Shown: piece by piece, positions 48,301-61,690 of the stretch
Layout of the letters: each line of letters begins with the position of its first letter
How positions within the stretch are numbered: position 1 is the first letter of the stretch
DNA from: Liolophura sinensis
Taxonomy: Eukaryota > Mollusca > Polyplacophora > Chitonida > Chitonidae
Direction of reading: 5' to 3'
DNA length: 64,000 nucleotides
Assembly: GCF_032854445.1 (NCBI RefSeq)
Contig: NC_088302.1
Coordinates: forward strand, 14,937,338-15,001,337
The notes under the pieces: generated by a model
What the model saw: only the letters and a program-made list of their open reading frames with translations
Databases searched by the model: none
What the model was told of the DNA's origin: nothing
Made by a program: the position numbers and the translations under genes

Positions 48301-51300
48301 GTGACACAGACTGTAGGAAACTGCTAGCTTTTGCCTTACTACAGCCATGCAGCTACAGAGCAGCCCACCAGCTGTGTTCACACCATACCTGCAGGCCACT
48401 TTGCGCACGTGATACCCCACAGCATGCTGTACCTTGAAGCCTGTAGCTGGAGCTCAGACACAATTTTAAATGGCATTTTTCTTGTGTTAATAGTCAGTGT
48501 TTCCATTCAGTATAATTCAAGCTTTATTTATTTTTGCCGATGATAGTTTTTTAAAACATGAAAGATTAGCTCGGTTGTTACCTTTCACCGGTGTTGAGTG
48601 ACAGACTTCTCACTGCAACTCACAATCCGCTGGCCCGACTGCTTGGATACTCGTGTCACGGCCTGTAGGTCTATCACTCGACTTGGGAATAAAACATTAT
48701 AATTTGTGGACTGTGAAACTGTGCCAAATTCTCCATGGATATTACCATAATTCCATGGATGTCCAGTTCATGACAGACAAAACCAGACGGGAGCGTGTAA
48801 TCTACGAAAATCGGCCATAGTATTGCAGAGTCGCTATCCTGTACATGCTTTTCCAGGATCTAATACAACTCGGGTATCTTTAAAACTATTTGTTTGTAAA
48901 ACTGTTTCACTGACATGTATGATTTTCAGAGTTCTCATAAAGAAGTGTACACGTAGGGGTAATTATAGATTTAGTCATATGATAGCTTCATGAAAAGCAC
49001 TCAGTGGGTAGGCCTATTGTATGGATTTGTCAATGTTCTGCAAGGCAGTTCTTCACTGCATAGTGTCACTCGACCATGACTCCCTGGCCGACAAGATAGA
49101 CAGATTGTCCAACTTTTCTTGTTTTATTTTTAAGAGGAACTAGTTTAAATAATATTCGTTTAAGTGCAGTTTACATACTATCGTAGCAAAAATATCGTCC
49201 CTTCCCCTCACCATTGTATGAGTGAAATATTCTTGAGTATAAAGTAGACACCATGCAAATAGTAAATAAGTAGATAAATTCAAGCATATCATTGAAACAT
49301 GATTGAGTTCAGCATTTAATGACAATCAGATAAAATAAAATTAACTATGGTTGACTACATGTTTTTGTACACTGATCAGATTTCCCCATCCTGTCACATT
49401 TGCGGGGATGCTAGAGATGGGGACAGCTTACTTACCTGTGAACTCAAACTGGAACAAGTACATCCGTGAGTCAAATGATACCTACAGTGATCTGCAGAGA
49501 GAACTCAAGTTGTTGTTGATGCGGATTGCTGATGATGCTTGTGAGCTGCTCCATGGGGAAAGGTAAGTGTAGCAAATCTACGTGTAGTAGTGGGAACATC
49601 ATTCAAAAGTAAAATAATTATCTAACAAAGATTCTTTAGCTATAAACAGAAGAGATCGTTATCTTTGTCCATCACCATTTAAATTTTTGTTTTGTTTTGT
49701 TGCGTTCTTGTTTTCAAAGATCAAATGGAGATCTTTAATTATGCATGCATGTGTTTCAGATGATGTGCAGAAGATTTTGAGAATTCCACATTTCCTGATA
49801 ATAAAACATTAATAAACAAATAATCTATTAACAAAGTTATTCCTGTATGTCTTTCAAATTAAGACATGAATTCAAAGACTGCACAACTTGAACACTGCTG
49901 TTTACATTTTTTTTTTGGCCACTGTGCAGTACCAAATCGTTTTAAATTTTTGAAATACTCTTTGCCTCTTTCCACTGCAGATATAAAGATGACCCTTGGC
50001 TATGGGACCTGAACTGGACAGTAAAGGATCTCAAGCTGAGAAAGGAAACCTCAAAAACAAAAAGAATTCCAAAGAAAGATGCCCCTGTTGCTAAGACAGA
50101 AAATGTAATTTTCATTTTTTTTAAATATTCCAAAAGCTGGTGTTTAACATTTCTTTCTTTTTTGTGTTAAGAAAAACTGTGTTGCTGGTTTACGCATTCT
50201 TCAACCTTTTCCCATATTAGCAAAATGTTTGTTCAAGTATATTCTGAAGGCGTTGTTCTGTGTTGTGATAAAATTATACTTTTTGAGAAGCCCTGAAGTT
50301 GACGACCTCAGCCAATTTGTTTTTGTCTCCATTAAAAGGTGCATAATCAGTCATGCTAAAGATGCTCTTTTATATATGAAATACTCACAAAACGTTATCT
50401 TTGTCCTAGTTTGGAATGGGTATTTGTTGAGAGCATTTTTAGACGCTCCTTTTGCAAGTTGCAAAAGATAGCATGATAGCTAAAGGCTTGTAAGACCCAG
50501 TTAATTAATCTTTTTTTACATTGTTTATTTAGGCTGAAGAGGAAGAGGAGAGTGAGGAAGACAGAGTGAAGAAAGTTTTGGAGACTGAAAAGAGACTTCC
50601 TAAAATCTCGGCACACATGCCGGGGTATCCTGCGTATGTATTAAACATATTTTCCTGATAAATTATATTGCCGTCACTTTGTGACAATAGCTTTTGTTTT
50701 CTGTGGAACACATGCATTGCAAAATTTACTGACTGACCATAAAGTTGGAGTTTGGAAAGACATTGCAAACAATATTGCAGGAAACAGGTTTATTTGAGTT
50801 TTTTACTGCTATATCCTATTTCTTCTAATTTTTGGGACACGTGGTCATCTCTTTTTAGCCAATATATATGCAGGAGCCTCTCATCAATGCGGTCGCTGCG
50901 AGTTCAAGTCCAGCTCATGCTGGCTTCTTCTCTGGCCGTACGTGAGAAGGTCTGTCAGCAACCTGCGGATGGTTGTGGGTTTCCCCCGGGCTCTGCCTGG
51001 TTTCCACCCACCATAATGCTGGCTGCCGTCGTATTAGTTAAATATTCTTGAGTACGGTGTAAAACACCAATCAAATAAATAAAAAAATAAATTTTATGAC
51101 ATTTGTGCACTTGCAAGTTTGATGTAACAACATCAGATGCACACCTTAGGCCTTGTATTATTCGCGCGGTCGCCTTTCAATCCGTTAATTCCAGACTCGT
51201 ACCTGTACTATTTAAATTTTTAAAATAGTTCTAAAGTTATAATGCGTCTTGCTCTATCGATTTTTGGAACTGTATTACCGATTTTTAACATAACACGTAC

Positions 51301-54300
51301 ACAGACAAGGCTGATGTTTCGTGAAAGGTAAGTATTTGAGTTATTCTAAATTAACAGGAAAAATTGAAGTGGAATTTCCCTAATAGATTTTTATTACCTG
51401 TACAAAAATCTCCAGTTTTTATTTTTACTTTCTTTGGTGTATTTTTATAATTTATACATTGATAGGTAGAGGAATATTCTCAAAATAGGTAATACATTTT
51501 ATAACGTGCAAGATTTAGGGTACATGTGTGTATCCACTGACCAGTGGCTGACCACTGCCCCCCACTGGCCGACCATTGGCAGACCACTGGCCGACCATCA
51601 TCATATTCTCTGGCAACAATGGGCGTAGGATTGATGGTTAGGATCCGGCTGTATTGTATGTTTTTAACTGAGATATTTTAAGATACTTCGAAAATGTTAT
51701 CTTAATGAAAATTCCTGGTAAAAATAAGAATATGGTTGCAGCTCTTAAAGAGATACAGAAGCGTTTCTGATTGGCTGGTGTTAGAGATAAGCATGTTTAG
51801 GTTGTGCATAGCCTAAGCTGAATTTTAGACGTGGAAGATTAATTGAAGCATGACCAAAGATGCATAGTTTAACCCAGACAACCCTATCTCCACTGTCGGC
51901 TAATATCAGCGCCAATTCTGTCTCCCTTTAACATGGTAGATTACAACATCTGGAGCAGTTTAATGGCATATTGTATGCATGAAGTGCATTCAAGTTTTAC
52001 TCTTTGTATTTGTAACCACATTACAGAAATCAGTTTTAAAGCAGTCATTCACCTTCTCTTCCTAAATCCAGATTCGTCAATTCATTGTTTAATAAATCAC
52101 TCCTGTTTCCGTGGTTACAGCTGGTACCGTGACCTCTGTCCTCGCATGTCTACAAAGACTGAATCTGATTGGCACCCGGGGCCAGCTAACATCAGTACCC
52201 AGGTTAGAGTGACGCCCAAGCTGATGAGACTAACGTGGGACGGGTACCCTGTGCATCATGACACCGCCCATGGCTGGGGCTATCTGGTGCCCGGTAGAAA
52301 GGACAACCTGGCTCCGGTGATTAAGGGAGAGAACTCTGACCAGCCAATCTTCCCATCGCAGTGAGTCAAATAACCTGCCAGAGTATCTGGTCATATTTAA
52401 CAGTACTTCACATGTAGTGCGTGTCAGCCCCCGAAAAAGAAAACACAAAACGACACACTGTAATAAGCCATATCCATCCTAAAGCCAAGATATTTTATTA
52501 GCTCCCCTTACGAACTAAGGAAATATATTGTGAGGGAGGGATCAGATGCTGTCAGTGGCGGTGTCCGATTTGGCTGCAGTTTTTGGCCCATCATAATGTT
52601 GCAGTGTTCACCCATAGTACACAAATAGCCAATCATCTGTAGCAATGTGCATATCAAAAACCAAGGATTTCATTTATCTCATAGGTCTACATTTTGCGCA
52701 GCTATTCACAGGGTTGCAATTGCCTCCCATGATATATGGATTGCCATATGCAGTGCGCGATTTGCTCTGAACTCTGTTGTAAATTTGTGCACAAACTCCA
52801 CACAGCGTCTTTTTATCACCACAATGATCTGCAACTCCATATGGTCTGCTCACTGCTCTGCAATCCTTAAGCATACGATAGACAGTGATCGTTGTGACAG
52901 TATAATAAACTAGACTCTAGTTTAAACTAAACTAAACTAGAAAATTTAGGATGACAGTGCCACACTAATGAAATTCCAGCAATTCTACCAATATTTTGTC
53001 AAAGAATCTTGTGTAAATCTTATCTGAATATTGAGTTGTCCACTGAATGGCGCGCCCTCTGAGGAATCTTGCTTCCTCATCTGGCAACCCAGTCTCATTT
53101 GAATCTCGACCTATTTCCTTGATCTTGTCAAAGTATTGCAGTTACCCAGAATTAGTTGATTCTTTATGTTTAAATTCCAACTCTTGGAAAAAGAGACATT
53201 CAGACGGTGAACTGACAGAAATGTTTCCTTTGTGCAGTTCTGTGTACAAAATGATGAAAGAGCCAGTTCCTGACATCCTGACCAAGGAGATGAACGAGGA
53301 ACAGTTCTCCAAGTACTGGAACACCCATGGCTTTGAGAGCCTGGGAATGGAGGGCAATGAGTGCAGCAAGCACTGGGACAGGACTGGCAAGGGCAAAGTC
53401 TTCCATAAGGTAAAGTTGCTAAAATCTTAGTAATTTTTCTTAACATTTCAAATTGTTACGTATATGATATGATTCAGGCATTTTTTTCTGTTTCTGTGTT
53501 AACAAGCACAAGCAAGGATAAAATGGCATATTGCCTTTGAAACTCCGTAAAGAATATTTATTTATGTTTGTATTTATGTATTTCAAAAAGCAAAAACCTT
53601 AACATGCAGATGGTTTTTGATTGATTCATTCATTGCGACAGCTTTTATTGATATTTCTTTTTCTTCTCACAGAAAGGTGGGGAGCAGATGAACTCTCCTA
53701 TCATGGAGGTAGATATTAGAGGATGCTGGTTTTATAAAATCCCACACAAGGTAAGTGGCATTTTACATCTGAGACAATTGGAATTATTTCAAACCTTCTC
53801 CTGAAGTTGATAATAAAGAACAAGCATGTACAAAACAACTAACATATTTGTTATCTTCAATCCTTGGGCATCAGGTCAGTTATTTGGGGACTGTTTAGTT
53901 GCTAGAGACAAAGACTATGTAATTCCCATAGCTAGCATTTAAATGACATTGAAAGTTTGTTTGCAATGTAGCAACGTTCCACCTACTTGAAATCTAAAAC
54001 CCAAAGCTCCACTGTTTAAACCCTTAATTCATTGATACTGGAATTTCAGAAAAGAATTTTTGTGAATGTTTATGGTTACATTATTTGTTGTCTTTTCTTT
54101 GAAAGTTTACAATCCTTCAGTCTTCTTCTACATATGGCCTTGCCTTGTTAGATGTACTTCCCTTTCGTCTACATGTAGGATGGCGTGGGAAAGCGTGTAG
54201 GGAATCCCCTGGCTAAGGACTATCAGAACAAAGTAGAGGACGGCACCTTAAGGGCAGGCTCAGGGGCGAGTGCGGAAAGGGCGCTGGTGCTCAGTAAGAT

Positions 54301-57300
54301 GTGCTCCTACTGGAAGAACAACCAGGAGAGAATCGAGTAAGTGCATGCAGGAATCCATCCCGAAAAGTGCTTCATTTCTAAATTGGAGTGCTTACCTCGC
54401 CAACAAAAACTTGGCACAAATGCTCCAAACTGCACCACACTTTTGGTTGTAGAAAAAACGAGCCAAGCAGCTGGGTTTATTATATGACTATGTCCGTTTG
54501 CGTACTCAAGTGTTTGTTGAAGACCACTTGTCTCACAACTATATGGTATGTGGTATATTCATACGTGGGAAAACTTGTCGGTAATGTTGCCAAAGGTTGG
54601 TGGTTTTTCCCAACAACTCTGATTTCTTCCACCCTTAAAAACTGATCTCCGGTGTATTTGTGAAAAATTCTCGAGTTTGTTTTTTTTTAGGAATTCAGTT
54701 ACCGTGGTAATAAACAGAAAAGAAAGAAAAATAAGAAGCATTCTTATCAGTAGCTTAAAGGGATCTGTATTGTTCTCATATCATCTAATGAATAGACATC
54801 TGCTTGAAGTATTTGCACACAAATATATAGCATAGTATTTTAATAGGCATCTTTCTGTATAATGTGTACAATAATTAAGACTTGGTATTTGTTTGATCTC
54901 AAATATTTTTTTGTAGATCACAAATGGTTGTGTGGCTTCAGAAAAACCAACTTCCCAGGACTATTACAAGGTAATGTTTTTTTTGCTAGATTACTAGAAA
55001 ATATGTGCAGTGCATACAATTGAGGTTATGTATCATTTTCGTATGTTACCAGATCATGGAAATTGATCACTTAAGGTATAGAGTGCTGCAGCTGAACTGC
55101 CAAGAGCTGGATTTGAACCTGCGACCTTGCTGGTCAAGAGATATAAAAGAATGATATACTTGGACTTAAAAATGTAGTGTGTATGATGCTAACCAAAGCA
55201 TATTATACATGGCCTTGCCGATGCAAATATTACCACTATAAGTCATATAAGATTACACTTTTTTTAAGGTGCAGAAAACATAAGAATAATATAATATATG
55301 AAAGAGTTTGAAATATGCTCTTAAATTGTTTTAGCTTTTTGTCATTGCTGTTGAGGACTTGGTTAAAATAAACAGTCAGCACTGTTGTGGCCCTGATGCA
55401 GTCTTTTCTACCCCGCTGTCAGTTGCGGGCTGTGTGCAAACATACTTATTAAATAAAGATGATCTTTCAAACAACATTGAGTGTGTCACACAACCTTCCA
55501 GCTGACACATTTACCTACCTGAGTAATAGCATTTCATACTGCTTTATGTTTACAAATAAAAGAATTTGAGTTTGTTTACTTGTTTGATTTGTTTTTATGA
55601 TTTATATAGAAGCACACTATCGGAATTTCCTTCAGTGATGAAAGTGTTACTTTGCACAGTTTACAGATATCGCTTCTGCTTTTACATTTTTGATAGTTTA
55701 CACGCAAATTTCATGATGTGGAAAAAAGAAACATTTGTTTCATGATGTTCCAATCTGAATACACGTGCAGTGTACTTCTACATTCCTGTGTCTCACAACA
55801 ATAAGACGTGACGCCATACATACGCAGATGTGAAGTATCTCGGTCAGCTGTAATGGCCTAAGCTTGCCGTTTATTGGTCTAAAATGCACAACCTCTGCAG
55901 AGGGAGTGAAACAGAACTGTTTTTGCCTCATTTTCTTCATTTTTTGTGGTAGAATAGACTTTAACACCTTCGTCTTGGTGTTTGTTGTGTAACCCGATAC
56001 CGCTGAACCTTGAACCTTGAATCAAATCCCGAGAATGCATAGCGTTGCTAAACCCTTAAATGAGGACAACCTCTCTTCCACTGACAAGATGTGCATATCT
56101 GTATGTCACATAAAAAAAAGGTTTGTCGGTAACTGGTTTCTGCCACCCATTAAACTGGATTTTATGGATTTACGACTTCTTAGTTTATTGTCACAACGAT
56201 TCGATGCGGATACTAGCATCATTATCAACTGAATGACATCATAACGCAAAGTACTTAAATATAACAAGTAGAGCTGTAGGTGTCAACAGGTAAGAAAACA
56301 ATAGAGTTATGTAGAGAAAAAGTGTACAGAGGATGAAGGGATAAGGGGTATGTCCTACTGGCTATGGTTTGGTAAGGTGTGGTTGGTGGGGGGGGGGCGT
56401 ACTAGTTAGGCTCGGTGGGGTTCCTGGTCGAGTTCCTGGTCGGCTTATCAGTATCAGGAACTGACTATGATTGCAAAATTCTTTAGTATGGCAGTAAACA
56501 TCAGTCCCATAAATGTATGAATACTTACACATTAGTGATGTGATTGGTTTGTCCCATGCCTGGCAAAGGTTGGTGGTTTACACCTGGCACTCTGGTTTCC
56601 TCCAGCCATTAAACTGATGTGATTGGTTTGTCCCTTACCTGGCAAAGGTTGCTGGTCTACACCTGGAGCTCCGGTTCCCTCCAACCATTAAACTGATGTG
56701 ATTGGTTTGTCCCATACCTGGCAAAGGTTGGTGGTTTACACCTGGCGCTCAAGTTTTCTCCAAACATAAACCTGATGTGATTGGTTTGTCCGTTACCTGG
56801 CAAAGGTTGGCGGTTTACACATGGCGCTCCAGTTTCCTCCAGCCATTAAACTGATGTGATTGGTTTGTCCCATACCTGGCAAAGGTTGGTGGTTTACACC
56901 TGGCGCTCCAGTTTCCTCCACCTATTAAACTGATGTGGTTGGTTTGTTCCTTACCTGGCAAAGGTTGGTGGTTTACACATGGCGCTCCAGTTTCCTCCAG
57001 CCATTAAACTGATGTGATTGGTTTGTCCCTTACCTGGCAAAGGTTGGTGGTTTACACCTGGCGCTCTAGTTTCCGCCACCCATTAAACTGACCAACATCA
57101 TATACTTGCAAAAGTCTTAAGCCATATTACATTGAACAGGAATCAAGAAAATAAACAAAATAATATGCTGTGGTTTAGGAACCCCATTTATGATGATGAG
57201 TCAGGTCAGTACGGAGCGATTCTCCCAAGAGTCATTCCAGCGGGAACTGTGACTCGCAGAGCTGTAGAGCCAACGTGGTTAACAGCCAGCAATGCTTATG

Positions 57301-60300
57301 TGAGTAACACAAGTAGTGACTTATGAATGTGTGCAGTATTGATACTTTAAAACATGGTTTGATCTTTTCTTTAAATCAACACTTTTTGTCGCACATAGAT
57401 CGTGTGTTTAGGTAAGGTAGGAATCATCCTCCCCGACCCACCCACCTCCGACTTCTCAAAAGTTCGGACATCTATGAAAGTATGGGAGAGGGTGTGCCCT
57501 AATAGTTAGTGTCCATTTAAGAGAAAAGATTATGGTATGTGAAGAGAGTAATATTTGCTTTTGATCTTTTATTCCACTGAACTTGGGTAATTATTTACTG
57601 ACAAAGTTTCTGTTGTATAAGAATGCTGAGAATTGTGAGAAACATTTTTATGAGTTGGTTTTGAAAGTGTAGATTTTCCTGCAATTGCAGTAGTTTGTTT
57701 TTTTTTTTTTTGATTTAACATCGCTTCCAACATTAAATTGTTTAAATTATTATTCATTCAAGTTAGTAGGAGACCAGCTAAACAGTGGTAACTGAGAATC
57801 CCCCAATTGCCCATTTTCTCCCCCACAGACTGACAGAGTAGGCAGCGAACTGAAAGCCATGGTCCAGTCACCACCTGGGTATCATTTCGTTGGAGCTGAT
57901 GTTGACTCGCAGGAGCTGTGGATTGCTGCTGTCATTGGTGACTCGCACTTTGCTAAGATGCACGGTAAGGCAGCCCTGTATATATCTCGCCTTTAAAGGG
58001 TTACAGGATCAATGGTGCATGAGCGGTGCTATTCCCACATTTAGTTTCAAAAGAATATACTTTGAGTGTAAAACTTAACTTATGAGCTTGTTAAAAACCA
58101 TTTCTACTCCTGGTGTGTATATTTCTTTGTGGTTTTACATTAGCACACATACGAATATAAAGGCACTTGAATCTCGTCATGGTGTTTTTGTTTTATATGA
58201 ATAAGGCCTTATTATTGCAAGATGTTGTCTTTCTCTTACAGAATAAAAGCCAATAGACCTGCTGTAAATTAGCTCCCTCATTTCACGATAGCGACTATGA
58301 CGTAATACAAGATTAGATTTTGAAAAAATACCTGGATAAACATGTTTATCCAGGTCTTTCTTACTAAGTTTACAAAATTAAAATCTGTTTTAAAGCTGGG
58401 TTTTCAACTAGCTTAGGAAACTTGCCACAAGCAATTTTCTCAGAGGCCCCACCCCAACACAACTTGAACATGGGTCACACACCCTATTGAATATGTGTCA
58501 CATCTTTCTCAAGTTCAGCTTTTTGCTATATTCGTTTTCATGTCATCTCTTTATTTGAAGAACTGATTCACCTAAGAACCTCAGAAATGTGATGATCCTA
58601 TGCATTTCAATCATTATCAACAAGCCTGATGCCATTGTTTCTCTCTCTGATTTGTCAGGATGTACTGCCCTGGGCTGGATGACTCTTCAAGGCAAGAAGG
58701 CTGATAAGACAGATATGCACAGTAAGACAGCGGAAACAGTGGGCATTAGTCGTGACCATGCTAAGGTGAGGATGGTTCCACAAAGCTTTCTAAATGTTAC
58801 AAGCATGCTACAACAGCGATGATCAGGGGTTTTAACCCCTTGAATGCTGGTCATTCTCAGGATTTGACTCGTTATGAAACAAGGTTCGGTGGTATCGGAT
58901 TACACAACAAACACCAAGACGAAGGTGTTAAAGTCTATTCTACCCCCTGATATAAAGAAATGTGGCAAAGACTGCACATTTCATGCTGCCATTCTGTTTT
59001 ACTCCCTCCATATAGGTCATGCATTTAGACCAATCAACAGCAAGCTTAAGCCATAGCAGTTGACCTAGAGACATCAAAGCTCCGTATCCGTGACGTCATG
59101 TTTTATTGTTGCGTGACGTGGAAATGTAAAAGTTCACTGAACGTGTATTATGACGTCATACCGCTAAGCTCAGATTGGGACGTCTTGACAAATGTTTCTT
59201 TTTTAACATTATGGCATCTAGGTGTGAAATATAAAATATGTGAAAACAAAAGTGATAACTATAAACTGTGCAAAATAACACTTTTGTCACTGAAGTAAAT
59301 TCCGATAGTTCACCTTTATATAAATCAGGAAGCAAATCTAACAGGTAAACAGACTTGTTCGTTATTTGTAGACATAAACAAGCATGAAATGATATTACTC
59401 AGGGAGGTAAACATAACGGCCGGTGTGTTTTGTGACACAAGACACAATGTACACTGCCTTGCTACTAACAGTGGGGTTGAATGCAGGTCATATGGAAGGC
59501 GTTGTGACCAGATGGGGTGTCATGTCTGGTGTCTTCAGCATCATACTTTACTGGTGGCAGCACTGAGTTGGCATGGCCCTACCACAAAAAGACAGAGTAT
59601 ATGTACACACATCTAATGACTCCTTGTCATCATATGACTGAAAAATTAAGTACAACGTTAAACATAAACGTATGTATACATACATACCATGATGATGCAC
59701 ATGTAATGCTTACCTGCTGGTTGACAAGGTGCCTTTGTGCAAGCCGGCCCTAATCATGAAGGTTTCCCAAAGGAGTAGGAAAACATGCATACACATTTCA
59801 GAGGTGCATGTATACAACATGGTCTGAAGAACTCAGATAAAATCAATGTAGATGTTCTCCATACAGCTCTGCTTAGGACCAAAACATTCTTTTGTAAGAA
59901 GAGCAAATTGGCAATATCTCCAGCATCTTTTTGCTCCCAGCCCCTGATGTTTAAGGGAATGGCCTTTGCTAAAAGACAGGAATTAAAATTTGGCCGTGGG
60001 TTTCTCCTGAGCTCTGCCCAGTGTCCTCGCACCATAATACTGGCTGCAGTTGTAGAAGCAAAATATTCTTGAGTATGGCCTAAAATTCCAGTCAAATAAA
60101 TAAATACAAGTGCTGTATGTGTTTTTTCCTACAGGTATTTAACTATGGTCGTATTTATGGAGCAGGACAGAAGTTTGCGGAGAGGTTGCTGATGCAGTTC
60201 AACCATCGTCTAGGGAAGAAGGAAGCCTATGAGAAGGCCAGACACCTGTATGCTACCACCAAAGGGATCAGAGAGTAGGAGAATTCATTGAAAATTATAT

Positions 60301-61654
60301 ATAATATAATAGTATACCAAAGCTAATAGCTTCCCATATTCATTATATCAGTTATTTAGGGCTGCTTTGTGTCCTAATGGTTAGAGCATCCTGGGTTCAA
60401 ATCTGGGTTGGGTCATGTCAAAGAATTGGCACCCAAAATTGAGAGGTTAGAGCAAGGAAACAGGACTGGTTGACCCTGGTGTCACGTCTGGTGTCGTCGG
60501 CATGATACTTCATTGGAGGACTTGCCTCACCAGGGGACGACACAGTATATGAACACACATCTGATGACTTGTTCTTATCATTTGACTGACAAATTGTTTA
60601 GTACACTGTAAAAGCCCAAGTATACATACATATACATATATCAGTTATTTGTAACTTTCCTTACCTCACTTTTTTTTAATAATATAACCTATACCTTGAG
60701 TTCAGATCAGATTTCTGTCCTGTTTATTTCTTCCCACATAATTAACTTGCTATTAACAGAATGTCTCATTTTTCTTCTCAGTGCATTTACAGGAGAGTGG
60801 AGAGATGGAAGGTAAGACAGAATTGTTTCTTCAAAAATTTAACATGGCTACACATAGACAAATGGGGCTATATGGATTAAAAATTTGAAAAAACATTTTG
60901 AGTTGATAGGCTGGGGTAGAATGGATGGAAAATGTCATTGCTCTGAAGATGGACATTAGAGAAAAAGATGGAGGCAGTGATTATTAAAATCAGATAATGT
61001 GTTTGAGTAGACATCAGAAAGTATGTGCAGAAAACCTTTTTTTAAACCAATCAGAAGACTAGCTAACATTTATGTGCAGCCACACTTTCGCTCTCACCTT
61101 TACTCACATTTTTGTACATTTGTCACAAAACAGTTGACCCAAAAAAAGCTTTTTGTGTTTGTTTTTTCAACTTGAGACTATGCTTGAGTACATGTAATGG
61201 CACAGGCATCACAAAGACTTGTATATAATCCACGAATTTGGCTGAATTTTCCTTGAATTTCCCTTATGAAAGGTTAGAAAATGTGGACATGTGCATTCTT
61301 TTCCATTTTAAAACTTGAAACAAGTTTTAGATTCTTTCCCATAGTAAAATTGAATACCAAAGTACAAAGATTTGATAGCATTGTAGTTGCCATTTTGATT
61401 ATGCATGTATGCTATTTAATAAGAAATAGTGGCCAAGTGACTGGATGATGGTGCATGTAGTTTGTAAAGGTATTTTTGTCTCTGTGACATTTCAGTGAAA
61501 GTCATATGTTCAACAAGCTTGAGGCCATTGCCAAGTCCTCCAAACCACGCACACCAGTGTTAGGATGTCGAATAAGCAAAACTCTGGAGCCTGACACGGT
61601 TAATGATGATGTGAGTAGTTACCCTGAAAGAAAAGACATCACTAGACTAAATGC

Positions 61655-61690
<36 letters not shown>

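Noticed and set aside
53111-53446. Minus-strand frames of up to 111 codons
   Set aside because: They overlap POLG exon 10 on the opposite strand and have no support.
56536-57088. CRISPR-like array
   Set aside because: The units are contiguous 79-bp repeats without unique spacers, in an animal intron.
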